A stretch of DNA of 64,000 nucleotides from Algoriphagus vanfongensis DSM 17529 (GCF_000429465.1 NZ_AUBX01000014.1:186001-250000), one strand, 5' to 3'; positions 43,544 to 53,193 are shown, counted from the stretch's first letter. Notes: generated from the sequence alone by a model not told the origin. Numbers and translations: made by a program.

Positions 43544-43890
43544 GGGCGAATTTCGGCTTGCAGCTTTTTGGGTAAGGAAGCAAAGATCAGTTCATAGGAT
43601 TGATCTGCCAAATCCAAAATCAATCGATCCGGGACATTTCCCAAAACAGACACCGAATTCCACAGTTTTTTGTTCATATGATAGCCAGGAGTGATCCCCG
43701 GATACTGTTCCCGCAGATCCAAAGACCGCTCCGGATCACATTTGAGATTGATGTATTCAAATGTTTCCATGTCCGTGATGGAGAAAATTTTACCTCCCAC
43801 ACGAAAACATAGAGTGTTCGCATCGAATGGGGTGTCTTCGGTAGTCCCGGCTTTTGCCAGGCAATAATCACGGAAATATTCGAGAGTCAT
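43540..43890 (-). CDS. MmcQ/YjbR family protein
   Basis: The protein has 116 residues. It fits the MmcQ/YjbR fold: N-terminal LEYFRDYCLAKAGTTEDTPF, the VGGKIFSITDMETFEYINLK core and a C-terminal helix YELIFASLPKKLQAEI. The fold resembles a double-wing DNA-binding domain, although the cellular role is unknown. Its stop overlaps the ABC ATPase start by 4 bp, suggesting translational coupling. It has no signal peptide. Confidence 0.9.
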   Translation of the reverse strand: MTLEYFRDYCLAKAGTTEDTPFDANTLCFRVGGKIFSITDMETFEYINLKCDPERSLDLREQYPGITPGYHMNKKLWNSVSVLGNVPDRLILDLADQSYELIFASLPKKLQAEIRP

Positions 43891-44078
43891 GGGCGCAACT
43901 GTCTTTGAGTGATGGATAGTTCAGTTATAAAAATGCAAAATTCCAGAGATTCCACAGCACGTTTGCGGTTTTTAGGAATTGCCTTAGACCTCCACCCATT
44001 TCTTCCAATTTTTCAGCCCTGCATTTTTTCATCAACTAAAAACCCTTAAATTCAAGGAATTAGATCAAATCATCCTCC

Positions 44079-45215
44079 ATGACAATTGGCCTTTTGAAAG
44101 AGCCCGATCATGAAAGTCGGGTAGCGCTACTTCCAGAAAGTGTAAAAAATCTCGTGAATTTGAAGGTAGATGTTTGGGTGGAAACCCGAGCAGGCCAAAA
44201 GGCTTTTTCCTCTGATGAAGCCTATGTGACTGCTGGCGCAAAGGTCCATTCGCGGGCGGATACCCTCCAAGCAGATGTCATTCTGGGCATTTATCCTCCA
44301 AGCGATTCTGAAATTGACAGGATTCAAGCTCATCAAGTCCTAATTTGCCTTTTCAATCCGCTTGCTAACAAAGCACTTGTGGACACATTCTTACAAAAAG
44401 GGATCACGACTTTTTCGATGGACAATGTCCCCCGAACGACCAGAGCTCAGGCCATGGACATTCTATCTTCCATGGCAACTGTAGCTGGCTACAAAGCCGT
44501 CCTTTTGGCAGCGAGTCATTCGCCTAGATTCTTCCCTATGTTTATGACTGCAGCAGGAAGTATCATCCCTTCCAAAGTATTGGTTTTGGGTGCCGGTGTA
44601 GCCGGACTTCAAGCCATCGCTACAGCCAGAAGACTCGGAGCAGTAGTGGAAGCATTTGATGTTAGAGCTGCCGCCGAAGAAGAAGTGAAAAGCTTGGGGG
44701 CCAAATTCGTCAAAGTCGAAGGCGCGCAAGATGACAAAGGCGCTGGAGGCTATGCTGTCGAGCAATCGGAAGAATTCAAAGCCAAGCAGCAGGCACTCAT
44801 CCAAGAGCACGCTACGAAATCCAACATTATTATCTGTACGGCTCAGATTCCAGGAAGGAAAGCACCACTCTTGATCACGGAAGACACGGTCAAAAATATG
44901 GATTCAGGCTCTGTAATCGTAGATCTGGCGGCAAGTACTGGAGGCAACTGTGAACTGACCGAGAATAATCAAATCTGTCAAAAAGAAGGAGTGACCATCA
45001 TTGGAGACTCAAACCTATCCTCTAGCATGCCACTAGATGCCAGCAAAATGTACGGCAAAAATATGGTCAACTTTCTGAAATTAATCATTGGCCCAGAAGG
45101 AGAATTAAACCTAAACTGGCAAGATGATATCGTCCTGAACACTTGCGTGACCCATCAAGGTCAAGTCCAAAGTCCCCGTGTAAAATCCACTCTTTACCCA
45201 TCAGAAACTGTCTAG
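44079..45215 (+). CDS. pntA: Proton-translocating NAD(P)+ transhydrogenase, alpha subunit part 1
   Basis: The protein has 378 residues and forms the soluble NAD(H)-binding domain dI. The alanine dehydrogenase/PNT N-terminal domain has IGLLKEPDHESRVALLPES. The Rossmann domain shows VLVLGAGVAGLQAIATARRLGA, FDVRAAAEEEVKSLGA and the RQD-loop equivalent. With the following two genes it makes the inner-membrane enzyme that uses the proton gradient to reduce NADP+ with NADH. The alpha subunit is split here into two polypeptides, as in several alphaproteobacteria and Bacteroidota. The start of the next gene is 2 bp away. Confidence 0.95.
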   Translation: MTIGLLKEPDHESRVALLPESVKNLVNLKVDVWVETRAGQKAFSSDEAYVTAGAKVHSRADTLQADVILGIYPPSDSEIDRIQAHQVLICLFNPLANKALVDTFLQKGITTFSMDNVPRTTRAQAMDILSSMATVAGYKAVLLAASHSPRFFPMFMTAAGSIIPSKVLVLGAGVAGLQAIATARRLGAVVEAFDVRAAAEEEVKSLGAKFVKVEGAQDDKGAGGYAVEQSEEFKAKQQALIQEHATKSNIIICTAQIPGRKAPLLITEDTVKNMDSGSVIVDLAASTGGNCELTENNQICQKEGVTIIGDSNLSSSMPLDASKMYGKNMVNFLKLIIGPEGELNLNWQDDIVLNTCVTHQGQVQSPRVKSTLYPSETV

Positions 45216-45217
45216 TC

Positions 45218-45529
45218 ATGGAAGAAATTTTAAGTCTCTTTTACGAAAACCGTGAATTCATTTTCCTCATTGTTGTATCTGTTTTCTTGGGCATTGAAGT
45301 CATATCCAATGTTCCTGCGGTCTTGCATACCCCACTGATGTCCGGTGCCAATGCCATCCATGGAGTGGTGATTATCGGTTCGATTATTATCATGCTTCAG
45401 GCAGACCCCGCCAACTATTACGCCTTGATTTTGGGCTTTATCGCCGTGGTTTTAGGGACACTCAACGTGGTCGGAGGATTTGTGGTGACCAACCGAATGC
45501 TGGAAATGTTTAAAAAGAAATCCAAGTAA
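45218..45529 (+). CDS. NAD(P)+ transhydrogenase alpha subunit part 2 (membrane part)
   Basis: The protein has 103 residues from the ATG of MEEILSLFYENREF; a longer in-frame start would overlap pntA and add a non-membrane segment. The four predicted membrane helices match the PNTB_4TM domain, including GIEVISNVPAVLHTPLMSGANAIHG, whose SGANA turn is typical. It anchors the split alpha subunit and contributes to the proton path. It starts 2 bp after pntA and ends 3 bp ahead of pntB. Confidence 0.93.
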   Translation: MEEILSLFYENREFIFLIVVSVFLGIEVISNVPAVLHTPLMSGANAIHGVVIIGSIIIMLQADPANYYALILGFIAVVLGTLNVVGGFVVTNRMLEMFKKKSK

Positions 45530-45532
45530 TCC

Positions 45533-46942
45533 ATGACAGAACTTTTAGGACTCAGCATTCTCGAGCTTTGCTACATTGTAGCTTCGATTACTTTCATTTT
45601 AGGATTAAAAATGCTTTCCAGCCCAGACAAGGCTCGAAAAGGAAATCTAATCGCTGGTTATGGAATGGGTTTGGCGATCTTCGCTACCATCTTTTTCAAA
45701 GAAGAACTCACTTCTGACAAATGGTTGAATTATACCTTGATTGTTTCTGGATTGATCGTAGGAACAGTCATCGGAACTCGGATGGCGCTGAAAGTAAAGA
45801 TGACCGCCATGCCTCAGATGGTTTCTTTCTTCAATGGAATGGGAGGGGCCTGTGCAGGAGTGATTTCTTTGGTTGAGTTTGACCATTTGAGGCACAATCA
45901 AAATCCGGAAACAGGGATGCTCATCGTCATTCTTTTGGGATTGATCATCGGTTCGGTTTCTTTCTCCGGATCTATGATCGCCTATGGCAAACTGGAAGGT
46001 AAAATAAATGACAAAGCACTTCCAGGCGGACAAATCATCAATATTATTTTACTTCTGGCTCTTTTCGGATTAGCCATTTGGATGAGTTTTGCAGGTAGCC
46101 TGAGTCCTACGCTATTGTATACCCTTTTAGCGATATCCCTGCTTTACGGGATCTTGTTCGTCATGCCAATCGGAGGAGCGGATATGCCTGTAGTGATTTC
46201 ACTTCTGAACAGTTTCACGGGTATGGCAGCAGCTTTTGGTGGGTTTCTATATGGAAATCAGGCGATGTTGACCGGAGGGATTTTGGTAGGTTCTGCGGGC
46301 ACGATTTTGACAGTCTTGATGTGTACTGCCATGAATCGGTCCCTCACCAATGTAATCATCGGTTCATTTGGAGGGAGTAATTCGAGCTCCACAAAATCAG
46401 GAGAACAGGGAACTGTCAAGGAAATCTCCGTGACAGATGCTGCCATTTTGCTAGCCTATGCGAATAAAGTCAGCGTAGTGCCGGGATATGGACTCGCTGT
46501 GGCTCAAGCACAGCATACCATACACAATTTGGAGAAAATACTGGAGGAGAAAGGGGTAGACATGACCTATGCCATCCATCCTGTAGCCGGAAGAATGCCG
46601 GGTCACATGAATGTACTTTTAGCCGAAGCTGATGTCCCCTATCCAAAATTACTGGAAATGGAAGATGCCAATGAAGACATGGGCAGTACCGATGTGGTCT
46701 TGGTAATCGGCGCCAATGACGTGATCAACCCCGCAGCAGAAACGGACGCCAACAGCCCCATCTTTGGAATGCCTGTGGTAAAGGTTTGGAATGCCAAAAA
46801 CAGCATCGTACTCAAACGATCCATGGGAAAAGGCTATGCAGGAATCGAAAATGAATTATTCTTTCACAACAAAAACCGAATGCTTTTTGGGGATGCCAAA
46901 GACTCTTTGGAAAAACTGATCGCTGAAGTCAAAAACCTATAA
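45533..46942 (+). CDS. pntB: NAD(P)+ transhydrogenase, beta subunit
   Basis: The protein has 469 residues. About eight or nine membrane helices form the first 270 residues (domain II), including IGGADMPVVISLLNSFTG. The C-terminal dIII domain binds NADP(H): VPGYGLAVAQAQHTIHNLE, AIHPVAGRMPGHMNVLLAEA, GANDVINPAA and KRSMGKGYAGIENELFF. It completes the transhydrogenase with the two upstream genes. Its stop is 1 bp from the stop of the convergent TMEM220 gene. Confidence 0.96.
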   Translation: MTELLGLSILELCYIVASITFILGLKMLSSPDKARKGNLIAGYGMGLAIFATIFFKEELTSDKWLNYTLIVSGLIVGTVIGTRMALKVKMTAMPQMVSFFNGMGGACAGVISLVEFDHLRHNQNPETGMLIVILLGLIIGSVSFSGSMIAYGKLEGKINDKALPGGQIINIILLLALFGLAIWMSFAGSLSPTLLYTLLAISLLYGILFVMPIGGADMPVVISLLNSFTGMAAAFGGFLYGNQAMLTGGILVGSAGTILTVLMCTAMNRSLTNVIIGSFGGSNSSSTKSGEQGTVKEISVTDAAILLAYANKVSVVPGYGLAVAQAQHTIHNLEKILEEKGVDMTYAIHPVAGRMPGHMNVLLAEADVPYPKLLEMEDANEDMGSTDVVLVIGANDVINPAAETDANSPIFGMPVVKVWNAKNSIVLKRSMGKGYAGIENELFFHNKNRMLFGDAKDSLEKLIAEVKNL

Positions 46943-46943
46943 G

Positions 46944-47312
46944 CTACGCTTTGGTTTTCCAAGATCTGATCAAGCCAGGCAGCATCACGACAGCCACAAT
47001 CAGCAAACCGAAAGACTCTCGCCCTTCTTCCATTTCGGGAGTCTTCATAGTCAAATCTCCCTGCTCCACTTCCTGACCTATCCATCCGCTCACTGAGTCA
47101 GGCCAGAAATACACAGACCCAACCAAACAAGCAATCACAACTACGGTCAGTGGAATTTTGGGAAAAATCCCACGAACAGCCAAAAGACAAAAAATAATAG
47201 CAACTACGTAAATACTCACCCACACTTCGGGGTCTGGATCATTGAACTGCCAAAACGCAAAGAGGGCAAACAATACCGCCCAAATACCATAGAAAATTTT
47301 TGAAAACTTCAT
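46944..47312 (-). CDS. TMEM220 family membrane protein
   Basis: The protein has 122 residues with four predicted membrane helices (about 7-22, 30-47, 53-70 and 101-116). FAFWQFNDPDPEVWVSIY is the conserved TMEM220 pattern. Function in bacteria is unknown. It follows the patatin gene on the same strand by 113 bp. Confidence 0.85.
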   Translation of the reverse strand: MKFSKIFYGIWAVLFALFAFWQFNDPDPEVWVSIYVVAIIFCLLAVRGIFPKIPLTVVVIACLVGSVYFWPDSVSGWIGQEVEQGDLTMKTPEMEEGRESFGLLIVAVVMLPGLIRSWKTKA

Positions 47313-47425
47313 GTTAAGCTTATTCTTATTGGGAATGAAAGAGTGGCCTTAATCAGGACTTCATCAAATCGCCTTCAATTTATGCGAATTGACCTTCTAG
47401 CCCAAACTGATTTTTATCATTTCCG

Positions 47426-49762
47426 TCAGCGGTCGGTGTAGTTGAAGGACAAACCGACTGATACATAGGTCCTCAGCTTGTGATCTGAAGTATTGGAACT
47501 CATGCCCAAGGTGATGGGCCCTAGCAATGACTGATAAGAAACATCCGCTCCAAATCCCAAATAGTCATTTTCGAATCGAAACTCGGAGTCATCCACCACA
47601 TCTTTCAAGGGATTCGAATTGGAAAAGCCCAAGTAATTCACCCCTCCTCGTAAATAGATTTTTTTTGCAGGGATCACCTGCACATCCATGCCCACTTTGG
47701 CAAAATTGGAAGCCGCCACTTCGCCATAGTTAAGCCCCCAAAAACTGGTGTTATTAAAACGCACTAGCTGATACCCACCGATAAAAAATTCTTTGTAAGT
47801 CTTCTCATCAGATCCTCCGGAAAGAGTCAAGCCAAAAGAACCAGAGGGTTTGATCTGAAAACCATTGGAAAGGGAAAGAAACTTGGAATAGCGCCCAAAC
47901 AAAGCCCCATAAGGAGATGGCACCTGCGCCTGAATCAAAGACTCCATCACATCTTTCGGCACTGGAAATATCACATTGTCAATATTCAAATAGAGGGTAT
48001 CTACTCCAGCCTTCAGGTTTATTTTCAGCCAGTTTTTCATCCGAAACTCTCCCTCCAAGAGCGCCTCAGCTCCACGAGTCGGGAAGTTTCTATCATTTTG
48101 TGAATTGCGATAATAGCGAGCCCTAGCTCCTAAATAAGTCTCAACCCCATTTTTCAGTTCTTCGGGGAATGTCACATCAAATAGATACCGTGATTTTTCG
48201 GTATCGTAGACCATTCCAAGTAGAAATGACTGTTTCAGTGAATTGGTGCTTATTACTTGTGCCTCCAGCCGGGTAGTCCTCAGCACATTGACTTCGCTTT
48301 TGCGTCCTTCATCATAAGATGGAAACTCTTGCCTCAAAAAATTCCCTCTTAAATTAAAGGCGAAATTTTTCTTCTGCCCCAAGTATTTGTAATGATCAAA
48401 TCGAAATTTAGGGTTTTCGGACACATCCAACAGGAAGACTGTCCGGGAAGATCTTCCAAGCCAGTTTCGGATCGTCAGATTGGTCAGCAGTCCTGCCGAG
48501 AAAATATTATCATAGTGAATCGCCAAGGAAATATTGGTAGGTGTTTTTTCTTTGGTACGAACCATCAGATCGTAGCTGCCATTTCCTACTGGGTTTAGAT
48601 TATAGTCTACTTTTCTGAATCCATTCAGTCCATAAACCTGCCGAACTGACTCTCTCACCCGGTCACGGTCTACCGTTTCACCGGGCTTGATTTCCAGCTT
48701 GGATTTGATAAAATCCTCTGAAAACAAGCGATTTCCCAATACTTTCACACTATCTATGCGGATAGAGTCCGACACCGGCGTCACCGTAAAAGCCAGCCCA
48801 TGTAAGCCCAAACTGTCAGCAGCCATTTTAAATTTTTCCAGATTCAGCTCACCAGCCTCATCGCCCATTTTTAGGATTTGATCAAAATCACCAAAACTGC
48901 CGGTACTGAAATTCCCCAAATCCGGTTTGATGTAAATATCCGTGCTGTCGATATTGACCATCGTTTTTCGGATCGACTCTGCCATTGCGATCTGCATCAG
49001 GATACCTCCGAATCCTCCCAGGTTTTCTACTCCTTGGAATTCTTCGCTACTCACATTGACCCCGATGACAAAATCCGCTCCCATTTGCCGGACCACGTCT
49101 ACAGGAAAATTGTCTACGACTCCTCCATCCACTACTGTGGTGCTGTCCAAATCAAAAGCTGAAAATGCTGTGGGAATCGCTATACTGGACCGAATGGCAT
49201 CATGTAAACTTCCCCCGTCGAACACGATAGGACTACCGGACATAATATCCGTAGCCACACATCGAAAAGGGATCGGAAAATCATCAAACGATTCGTATTG
49301 AAGCGCGGGCCAAGTATAATAATGGAGTACCTCAGAGAGCACTTGCCCCTCTATCAAGCCGGAGGGCAAAGAAAGTTTCCCATTGACATAAGGCACCTCC
49401 AGCAAGTAGCGGTTGTAATACTCCTTTTCTTCGAAAGCAATATCCTTGAAATCTACCCGATTGGAAATAATCAAGTCCCAATTCATGGAGCGGATGATCT
49501 TTTCCAGCTCATCGGCATTGTAGCCCAAGGCATACAGGCCTCCGACCACAGACCCCATGCTGGTACCTACGACGTAGTCGGGTTTGATTCCTGCTTTCTC
49601 CATAGCTCTGATAATTCCAACATGCGCCATCCCTTTGGCTCCACCGCCACTCAGGACTAGACCGATTTTGGTCTTCTGCTCCACCTGCTGCGCAAACACA
49701 AATTGGAAACAAGCTAATCCCATCAGCAGAATAGGGATTAGCTTGAGAGCCTTTTGGGTCAT
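47426..49762 (-). CDS. Patatin-like phospholipase with POTRA and outer-membrane barrel (PlpD-type)
   Basis: The protein has 778 residues and a signal peptide ending near FVFA-Q. The patatin domain (about 30-310) has the oxyanion-hole GGGAKG (39-44), the nucleophile in GTSMG (Ser68), and the dyad Asp in VVDGG (Asp212). A POTRA-like segment follows (about 340-410, IDSVKVLGNRLFSEDFIKS). The C-terminal 350 residues form a barrel of the Omp85/D15 type ending YVSVGLSFNY. This is the type Vd autotransporter plan: a lipase joined to its own transporter. It starts 6 bp after the M20 amidohydrolase stop. The lipid substrate is unknown. Confidence 0.92.
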   Translation of the reverse strand: MTQKALKLIPILLMGLACFQFVFAQQVEQKTKIGLVLSGGGAKGMAHVGIIRAMEKAGIKPDYVVGTSMGSVVGGLYALGYNADELEKIIRSMNWDLIISNRVDFKDIAFEEKEYYNRYLLEVPYVNGKLSLPSGLIEGQVLSEVLHYYTWPALQYESFDDFPIPFRCVATDIMSGSPIVFDGGSLHDAIRSSIAIPTAFSAFDLDSTTVVDGGVVDNFPVDVVRQMGADFVIGVNVSSEEFQGVENLGGFGGILMQIAMAESIRKTMVNIDSTDIYIKPDLGNFSTGSFGDFDQILKMGDEAGELNLEKFKMAADSLGLHGLAFTVTPVSDSIRIDSVKVLGNRLFSEDFIKSKLEIKPGETVDRDRVRESVRQVYGLNGFRKVDYNLNPVGNGSYDLMVRTKEKTPTNISLAIHYDNIFSAGLLTNLTIRNWLGRSSRTVFLLDVSENPKFRFDHYKYLGQKKNFAFNLRGNFLRQEFPSYDEGRKSEVNVLRTTRLEAQVISTNSLKQSFLLGMVYDTEKSRYLFDVTFPEELKNGVETYLGARARYYRNSQNDRNFPTRGAEALLEGEFRMKNWLKINLKAGVDTLYLNIDNVIFPVPKDVMESLIQAQVPSPYGALFGRYSKFLSLSNGFQIKPSGSFGLTLSGGSDEKTYKEFFIGGYQLVRFNNTSFWGLNYGEVAASNFAKVGMDVQVIPAKKIYLRGGVNYLGFSNSNPLKDVVDDSEFRFENDYLGFGADVSYQSLLGPITLGMSSNTSDHKLRTYVSVGLSFNYTDR

Positions 49763-49768
49763 TCTTAT

Positions 49769-51196
49769 TTATTTTCTATAATCCAAGGGAGCAGTTCTGT
49801 TTCCGACCAATGCCTCATATTCAAAACCTTCCCCCTGTCTTCTCGTCAATTCTTCCTTGGCAGCTTTAGTCACCTCAGGGTTTTTAAACAAATCCGCTGC
49901 TGTCAATGCCAATGTTTTCGCTGCCACCATCATTCCTTTTTGACCGATGCTCATCCCTCCAGCCGCTACAGCCTGCCAGGTGTGAGCCGAAGTGCCCGGG
50001 ACCCAAGTAGCAGCTCCCAGACCGGCAGTAGGTACTAGCCAGCTGACATCTCCTACATCTGTAGAGCCTCCAGATCCTTTTTCCGAAACCATAAATGGTG
50101 CGATCTTGGCTGCATCTTCAGGGCTGGCTTTGACTCCAGCCGGGAAGGTACCGATGATATCCTCCGCAAATTTCTTTTCTTCTCGATCATAGTTGACTCC
50201 CCCCACCAGTTCTAGATTCTTGTGCATGACTCTCGCCAATGTCTCATTGGGCAGTAGATTATACACCCCGTTGATGATCTCGTATTCCATTCTGGTTTGT
50301 GTACCCTGAGCCGCACCTTCAGCCGCATCTACCATTTTCTTAAAGATTTCCTTGACCACCTGAGCATCTGGGTGACGTACGTAGTGATAGGATTCCGCAA
50401 AAGCAGGAACTACATTGGGAGCTTCACCTCCACGGGTAATCACATAATGCATTCGTGTCTCCTGAGGAACATGCTCTCTCATCAGGTTGACCATGAAATT
50501 CATCGCTTCTACCCCATCCAAGGCAGATTTGCCTCTCTCAGGAGCCGCTGCTGCATGGGAAGCCTCTCCATAGAATCTGAATTTGGTAGAAATATTAGCC
50601 AAAGAAGAATACGCTCCGGCAGCATTTTGAGAGCCTGGGTGCCAATGCAGCATCGCATCCACATCATCCATCAGACCTGCTCTCGCCATATAGACTTTCC
50701 CTCCGCCGCCTTCTTCGGCTGGCGTGCCATATACCCGGATAGTTCCCTGAATATTGTTTTGCTCCATCCACTCCTTGACAGAAATGCCGGCGGCTACAGA
50801 TGCTGTTCCAAACAGGTGATGTCCACAAGCATGTCCGGCACCTCCTTCTACGACCGGCTCCCGGAAGGGCACTGCTTGTTGAGAAACACCCGGCAAAGCA
50901 TCGAATTCTGCCATGATTCCGATGACTGGACTTCCCTGTCCATATTCGGCAACAAAGGCAGTAGGAATATCCGCCACTCCTGCTTTCACCGCAAACCCGG
51001 CATCCTGAAGCGTCTTTTGCAGCAAAGTAGAAGACTCAGTTTCTAAGTATCCAAGTTCAGGATTGGACCAGATTTGTTTAGAAATCGTCCCATAAAAGGC
51101 CGCCTTTTCTTCCAAGCCCGTAAGGATTCCTTGATCTTGACCATAGCCAAATCCGACTACTCCAAGGAGACAAATCAAAGTATAAAGTTTTTTCAT
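49769..51196 (-). CDS. Exported M20 family amidohydrolase (AbgB-like)
   Basis: The protein has 475 residues with a signal peptide ending at GYGQ. The M20D metal-site motifs are present: GHACGHHLFGTA, VYGTPAEEGGGGKVYM, and MLHWHPGSQNA, with a lid domain between (about 190-310). This plan fits p-aminobenzoyl-glutamate hydrolase subunit B and related N-acyl amino-acid or dipeptide amidohydrolases. Here the protein is secreted to the periplasm, unlike cytosolic AbgB. It is followed by the patatin gene within 6 bp. Confidence 0.9.
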   Translation of the reverse strand: MKKLYTLICLLGVVGFGYGQDQGILTGLEEKAAFYGTISKQIWSNPELGYLETESSTLLQKTLQDAGFAVKAGVADIPTAFVAEYGQGSPVIGIMAEFDALPGVSQQAVPFREPVVEGGAGHACGHHLFGTASVAAGISVKEWMEQNNIQGTIRVYGTPAEEGGGGKVYMARAGLMDDVDAMLHWHPGSQNAAGAYSSLANISTKFRFYGEASHAAAAPERGKSALDGVEAMNFMVNLMREHVPQETRMHYVITRGGEAPNVVPAFAESYHYVRHPDAQVVKEIFKKMVDAAEGAAQGTQTRMEYEIINGVYNLLPNETLARVMHKNLELVGGVNYDREEKKFAEDIIGTFPAGVKASPEDAAKIAPFMVSEKGSGGSTDVGDVSWLVPTAGLGAATWVPGTSAHTWQAVAAGGMSIGQKGMMVAAKTLALTAADLFKNPEVTKAAKEELTRRQGEGFEYEALVGNRTAPLDYRK

Positions 51197-51389
51197 AAGG
51201 TTGGTTTGAAGCTTTTTATAGCTCTTGTTTAGTTGATATTGAAAAATAGATTGAAATAGACATAGACCAAAGTTTTTGGGTAAAATATGTCTTCAAAATG
51301 TCCTAAAAATCACCCAAGAAAACAAACTTAGTTTAATCCCAAATTTCATCAGAAATAGGAGTATTGAAATATAAAAGCTTAATTATCAG

Positions 51390-51433
51390 TAGTTTTCATT
51401 TTAATATTCCGGAATAATCACTACTTTTCATTT
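51390..51433 (+). promoter_or_regulatory. Direct repeats around a 12-bp palindrome upstream of cytochrome c
   Basis: Two 12-bp copies TAgTTTTCATTT and TAcTTTTCATTT (one mismatch) start 32 bp apart and flank TATTCCGGAATA, a perfect 12-bp palindrome. They lie directly upstream of the cytochrome gene and look like an operator cluster. Confidence 0.4.
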
Positions 51434-51452
51434 GGCCTAAATTATTTTTATC

Positions 51453-52442
51453 ATGAATAGATTGTTTAAAGTTTTAGCATGGTTGGTGGGTGTTGTTTTG
51501 ATCGTCTTAGTAGGAGGTTTAGCATTTTTAAATTTCACCTTCCCTAAGGTTTCCCCAGCCCCCGAACTCAGCTTTGAATATACCTCAGAACGCATAGAAC
51601 GTGGTGCCTATCTCGCCAATCACGTCACTGTCTGTATGGATTGCCATTCGGCTAGGGATTTTTCGGAATTTTCTGGACCACCTACACCGGGCACTTTGGG
51701 CAAGGGAGGAGATCGCTTTGATCATGGCATGGGACTCCCCGGCACCTTTTACGCAAAAAACATCACTCCCTTTGGAATATCTGATTATAGTGATGGAGAA
51801 CTGTATCGCCTGATCACCACAGGAGTCACTAATGAAAACCGCGTCATGTTTCCGCTGATGCCCTACCGCTACTATGGGGGTATGGATCCGGAAGACATCT
51901 ATGACATCATAGCCTATATCCGATCTCTGAAACCAATTGAGTTTGAAGTCCCTGAATCCAAGGCTGATTTCCCAGTGAGTCTGATCATGAAGACGATCCC
52001 TCAAGACCCTCAGCCAATGGTCAAGCCATCACCTGAAGATCAGGTAGCCTACGGCAAATATTTGGTCAATGCAGCGGGATGTGTCGAGTGTCATACACCC
52101 GTGGATGCGCAGGGTATGGTAGTAGCAGATCTGGCTTTTTCTGGAGGGAGAGACTTCCCATTTCCAGGTGGTGCAGTAGTCACCAGTTCCAATATCAGCA
52201 CGGATAAGCAAACAGGAATTGGCAATTGGTCTGAAGAAATGTTTGTCCAGAGATTCAAGCAATACACCGACTCCACTTATGTCAATCCAAAGGTGAATCC
52301 AGGTGAATTTAATACCATCATGCCATGGCTCATGTATGCTGGCATGAAAGAAGCTGATCTAAAAGCTATCTACGTCTATCTTCAGACATTGCCAGCTCAC
52401 TCCAATTCCGTAGTGAAGTTCACCACTGGCACCCAACAATGA
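51453..52442 (+). CDS. Diheme c-type cytochrome, membrane-anchored
   Basis: The protein has 329 residues. A single N-terminal membrane helix (about 7-28) anchors it with the rest in the periplasm. Two CxxCH heme sites are visible: CMDCH at 61-65 and CVECH at 210-214. Candidate distal methionines occur in MFPLMPYRYYGG and TIMPWLMYAGM. Each half is a cytochrome c domain like those in dehydrogenase-linked diheme or triheme subunits. It stands as a single gene ending 1 bp from the convergent DeoR-type gene. The electron donor is unknown. Confidence 0.93.
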   Translation: MNRLFKVLAWLVGVVLIVLVGGLAFLNFTFPKVSPAPELSFEYTSERIERGAYLANHVTVCMDCHSARDFSEFSGPPTPGTLGKGGDRFDHGMGLPGTFYAKNITPFGISDYSDGELYRLITTGVTNENRVMFPLMPYRYYGGMDPEDIYDIIAYIRSLKPIEFEVPESKADFPVSLIMKTIPQDPQPMVKPSPEDQVAYGKYLVNAAGCVECHTPVDAQGMVVADLAFSGGRDFPFPGGAVVTSSNISTDKQTGIGNWSEEMFVQRFKQYTDSTYVNPKVNPGEFNTIMPWLMYAGMKEADLKAIYVYLQTLPAHSNSVVKFTTGTQQ

Positions 52443-52443
52443 T

Positions 52444-53193
52444 CTAAACCAATCGCAAATCAAACTCTCTAAACCGATCCAAGACAGGATCACTCGGGTG
52501 AAGCTCTGTGACTAAAGTATGCACCGCTGTCAGGTCACAAGTTTTGAATTTTTGGACCGAATGAAGCTTATCAGACACCGATAGGATCACTGTCTTTTTG
52601 GCAGCTCTGATCATCGCTTGTTTGACCTGGATCACCTCCCAGTCAAATTCAGTCAAGCCATGATCCGCATCCAGATAACCTGTCCCCAAAATGCATAAGT
52701 CAACTTTAAGTTGATTTAATGAGTTGACTACCGTCCCTCCGACAGCAAACTTGGCTTCGTGCAGAAGCTTCCCGCCCAGAAATATCACCTCTACATCCGG
52801 CAACTCCAAGAGCTGCATCGCGACATGTAAGCTCGGCGTAAAAACAGTCAAGGAAAGCCTTTTCGGAATCATCTTGGCTACCTCCATATTGGTCGTCCCT
52901 CCACTCATCAAGATTACCTGCCCCTCAGAAAGCAGAGACACTGTTTTCTCTGCAATTCGAATCTTTTTGGACAAGAGGTAAATATTATCATCATCCTTGC
53001 TAAAACTCATGAAGCCAAAAGAAGTCGCCCCCCCATGTACTTTTTTAAGCTTCTTTTCTTTGGCCAGTTCTTTGACATCTCTTCGCACCGTGTCAATCGA
53101 GACATTCAGCGATTCCGAAAGATCGGTCAAGAGCACACGGTGATGTAGATGGACCTGATCCAGAATGATTTTTTGTCTTTCCTCTTTGAGCAT
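52444..53193 (-). CDS. DeoR/GlpR family transcriptional regulator
   Basis: The protein has 249 residues from the ATG of MLKEERQKIILDQV, the family start; an ATG 13 codons upstream adds an unlikely segment. The DeoR helix-turn-helix is at about 18-55 (LTDLSESLNVSIDTVRRDVKEL) followed by KKVHGGA. The sugar-phosphate-binding domain follows (about 75-230): ILMSGGTTNMEVAKMI, and GGKLLHEAKFAVGG, with LCILGTGYLDADHGLTEFD. It probably represses sugar-use genes and is released by a phosphorylated sugar. Its target is not evident; the amidase run begins upstream on the opposite strand, 160 bp away. Confidence 0.93.
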   Translation of the reverse strand: MLKEERQKIILDQVHLHHRVLLTDLSESLNVSIDTVRRDVKELAKEKKLKKVHGGATSFGFMSFSKDDDNIYLLSKKIRIAEKTVSLLSEGQVILMSGGTTNMEVAKMIPKRLSLTVFTPSLHVAMQLLELPDVEVIFLGGKLLHEAKFAVGGTVVNSLNQLKVDLCILGTGYLDADHGLTEFDWEVIQVKQAMIRAAKKTVILSVSDKLHSVQKFKTCDLTAVHTLVTELHPSDPVLDRFREFDLRLV

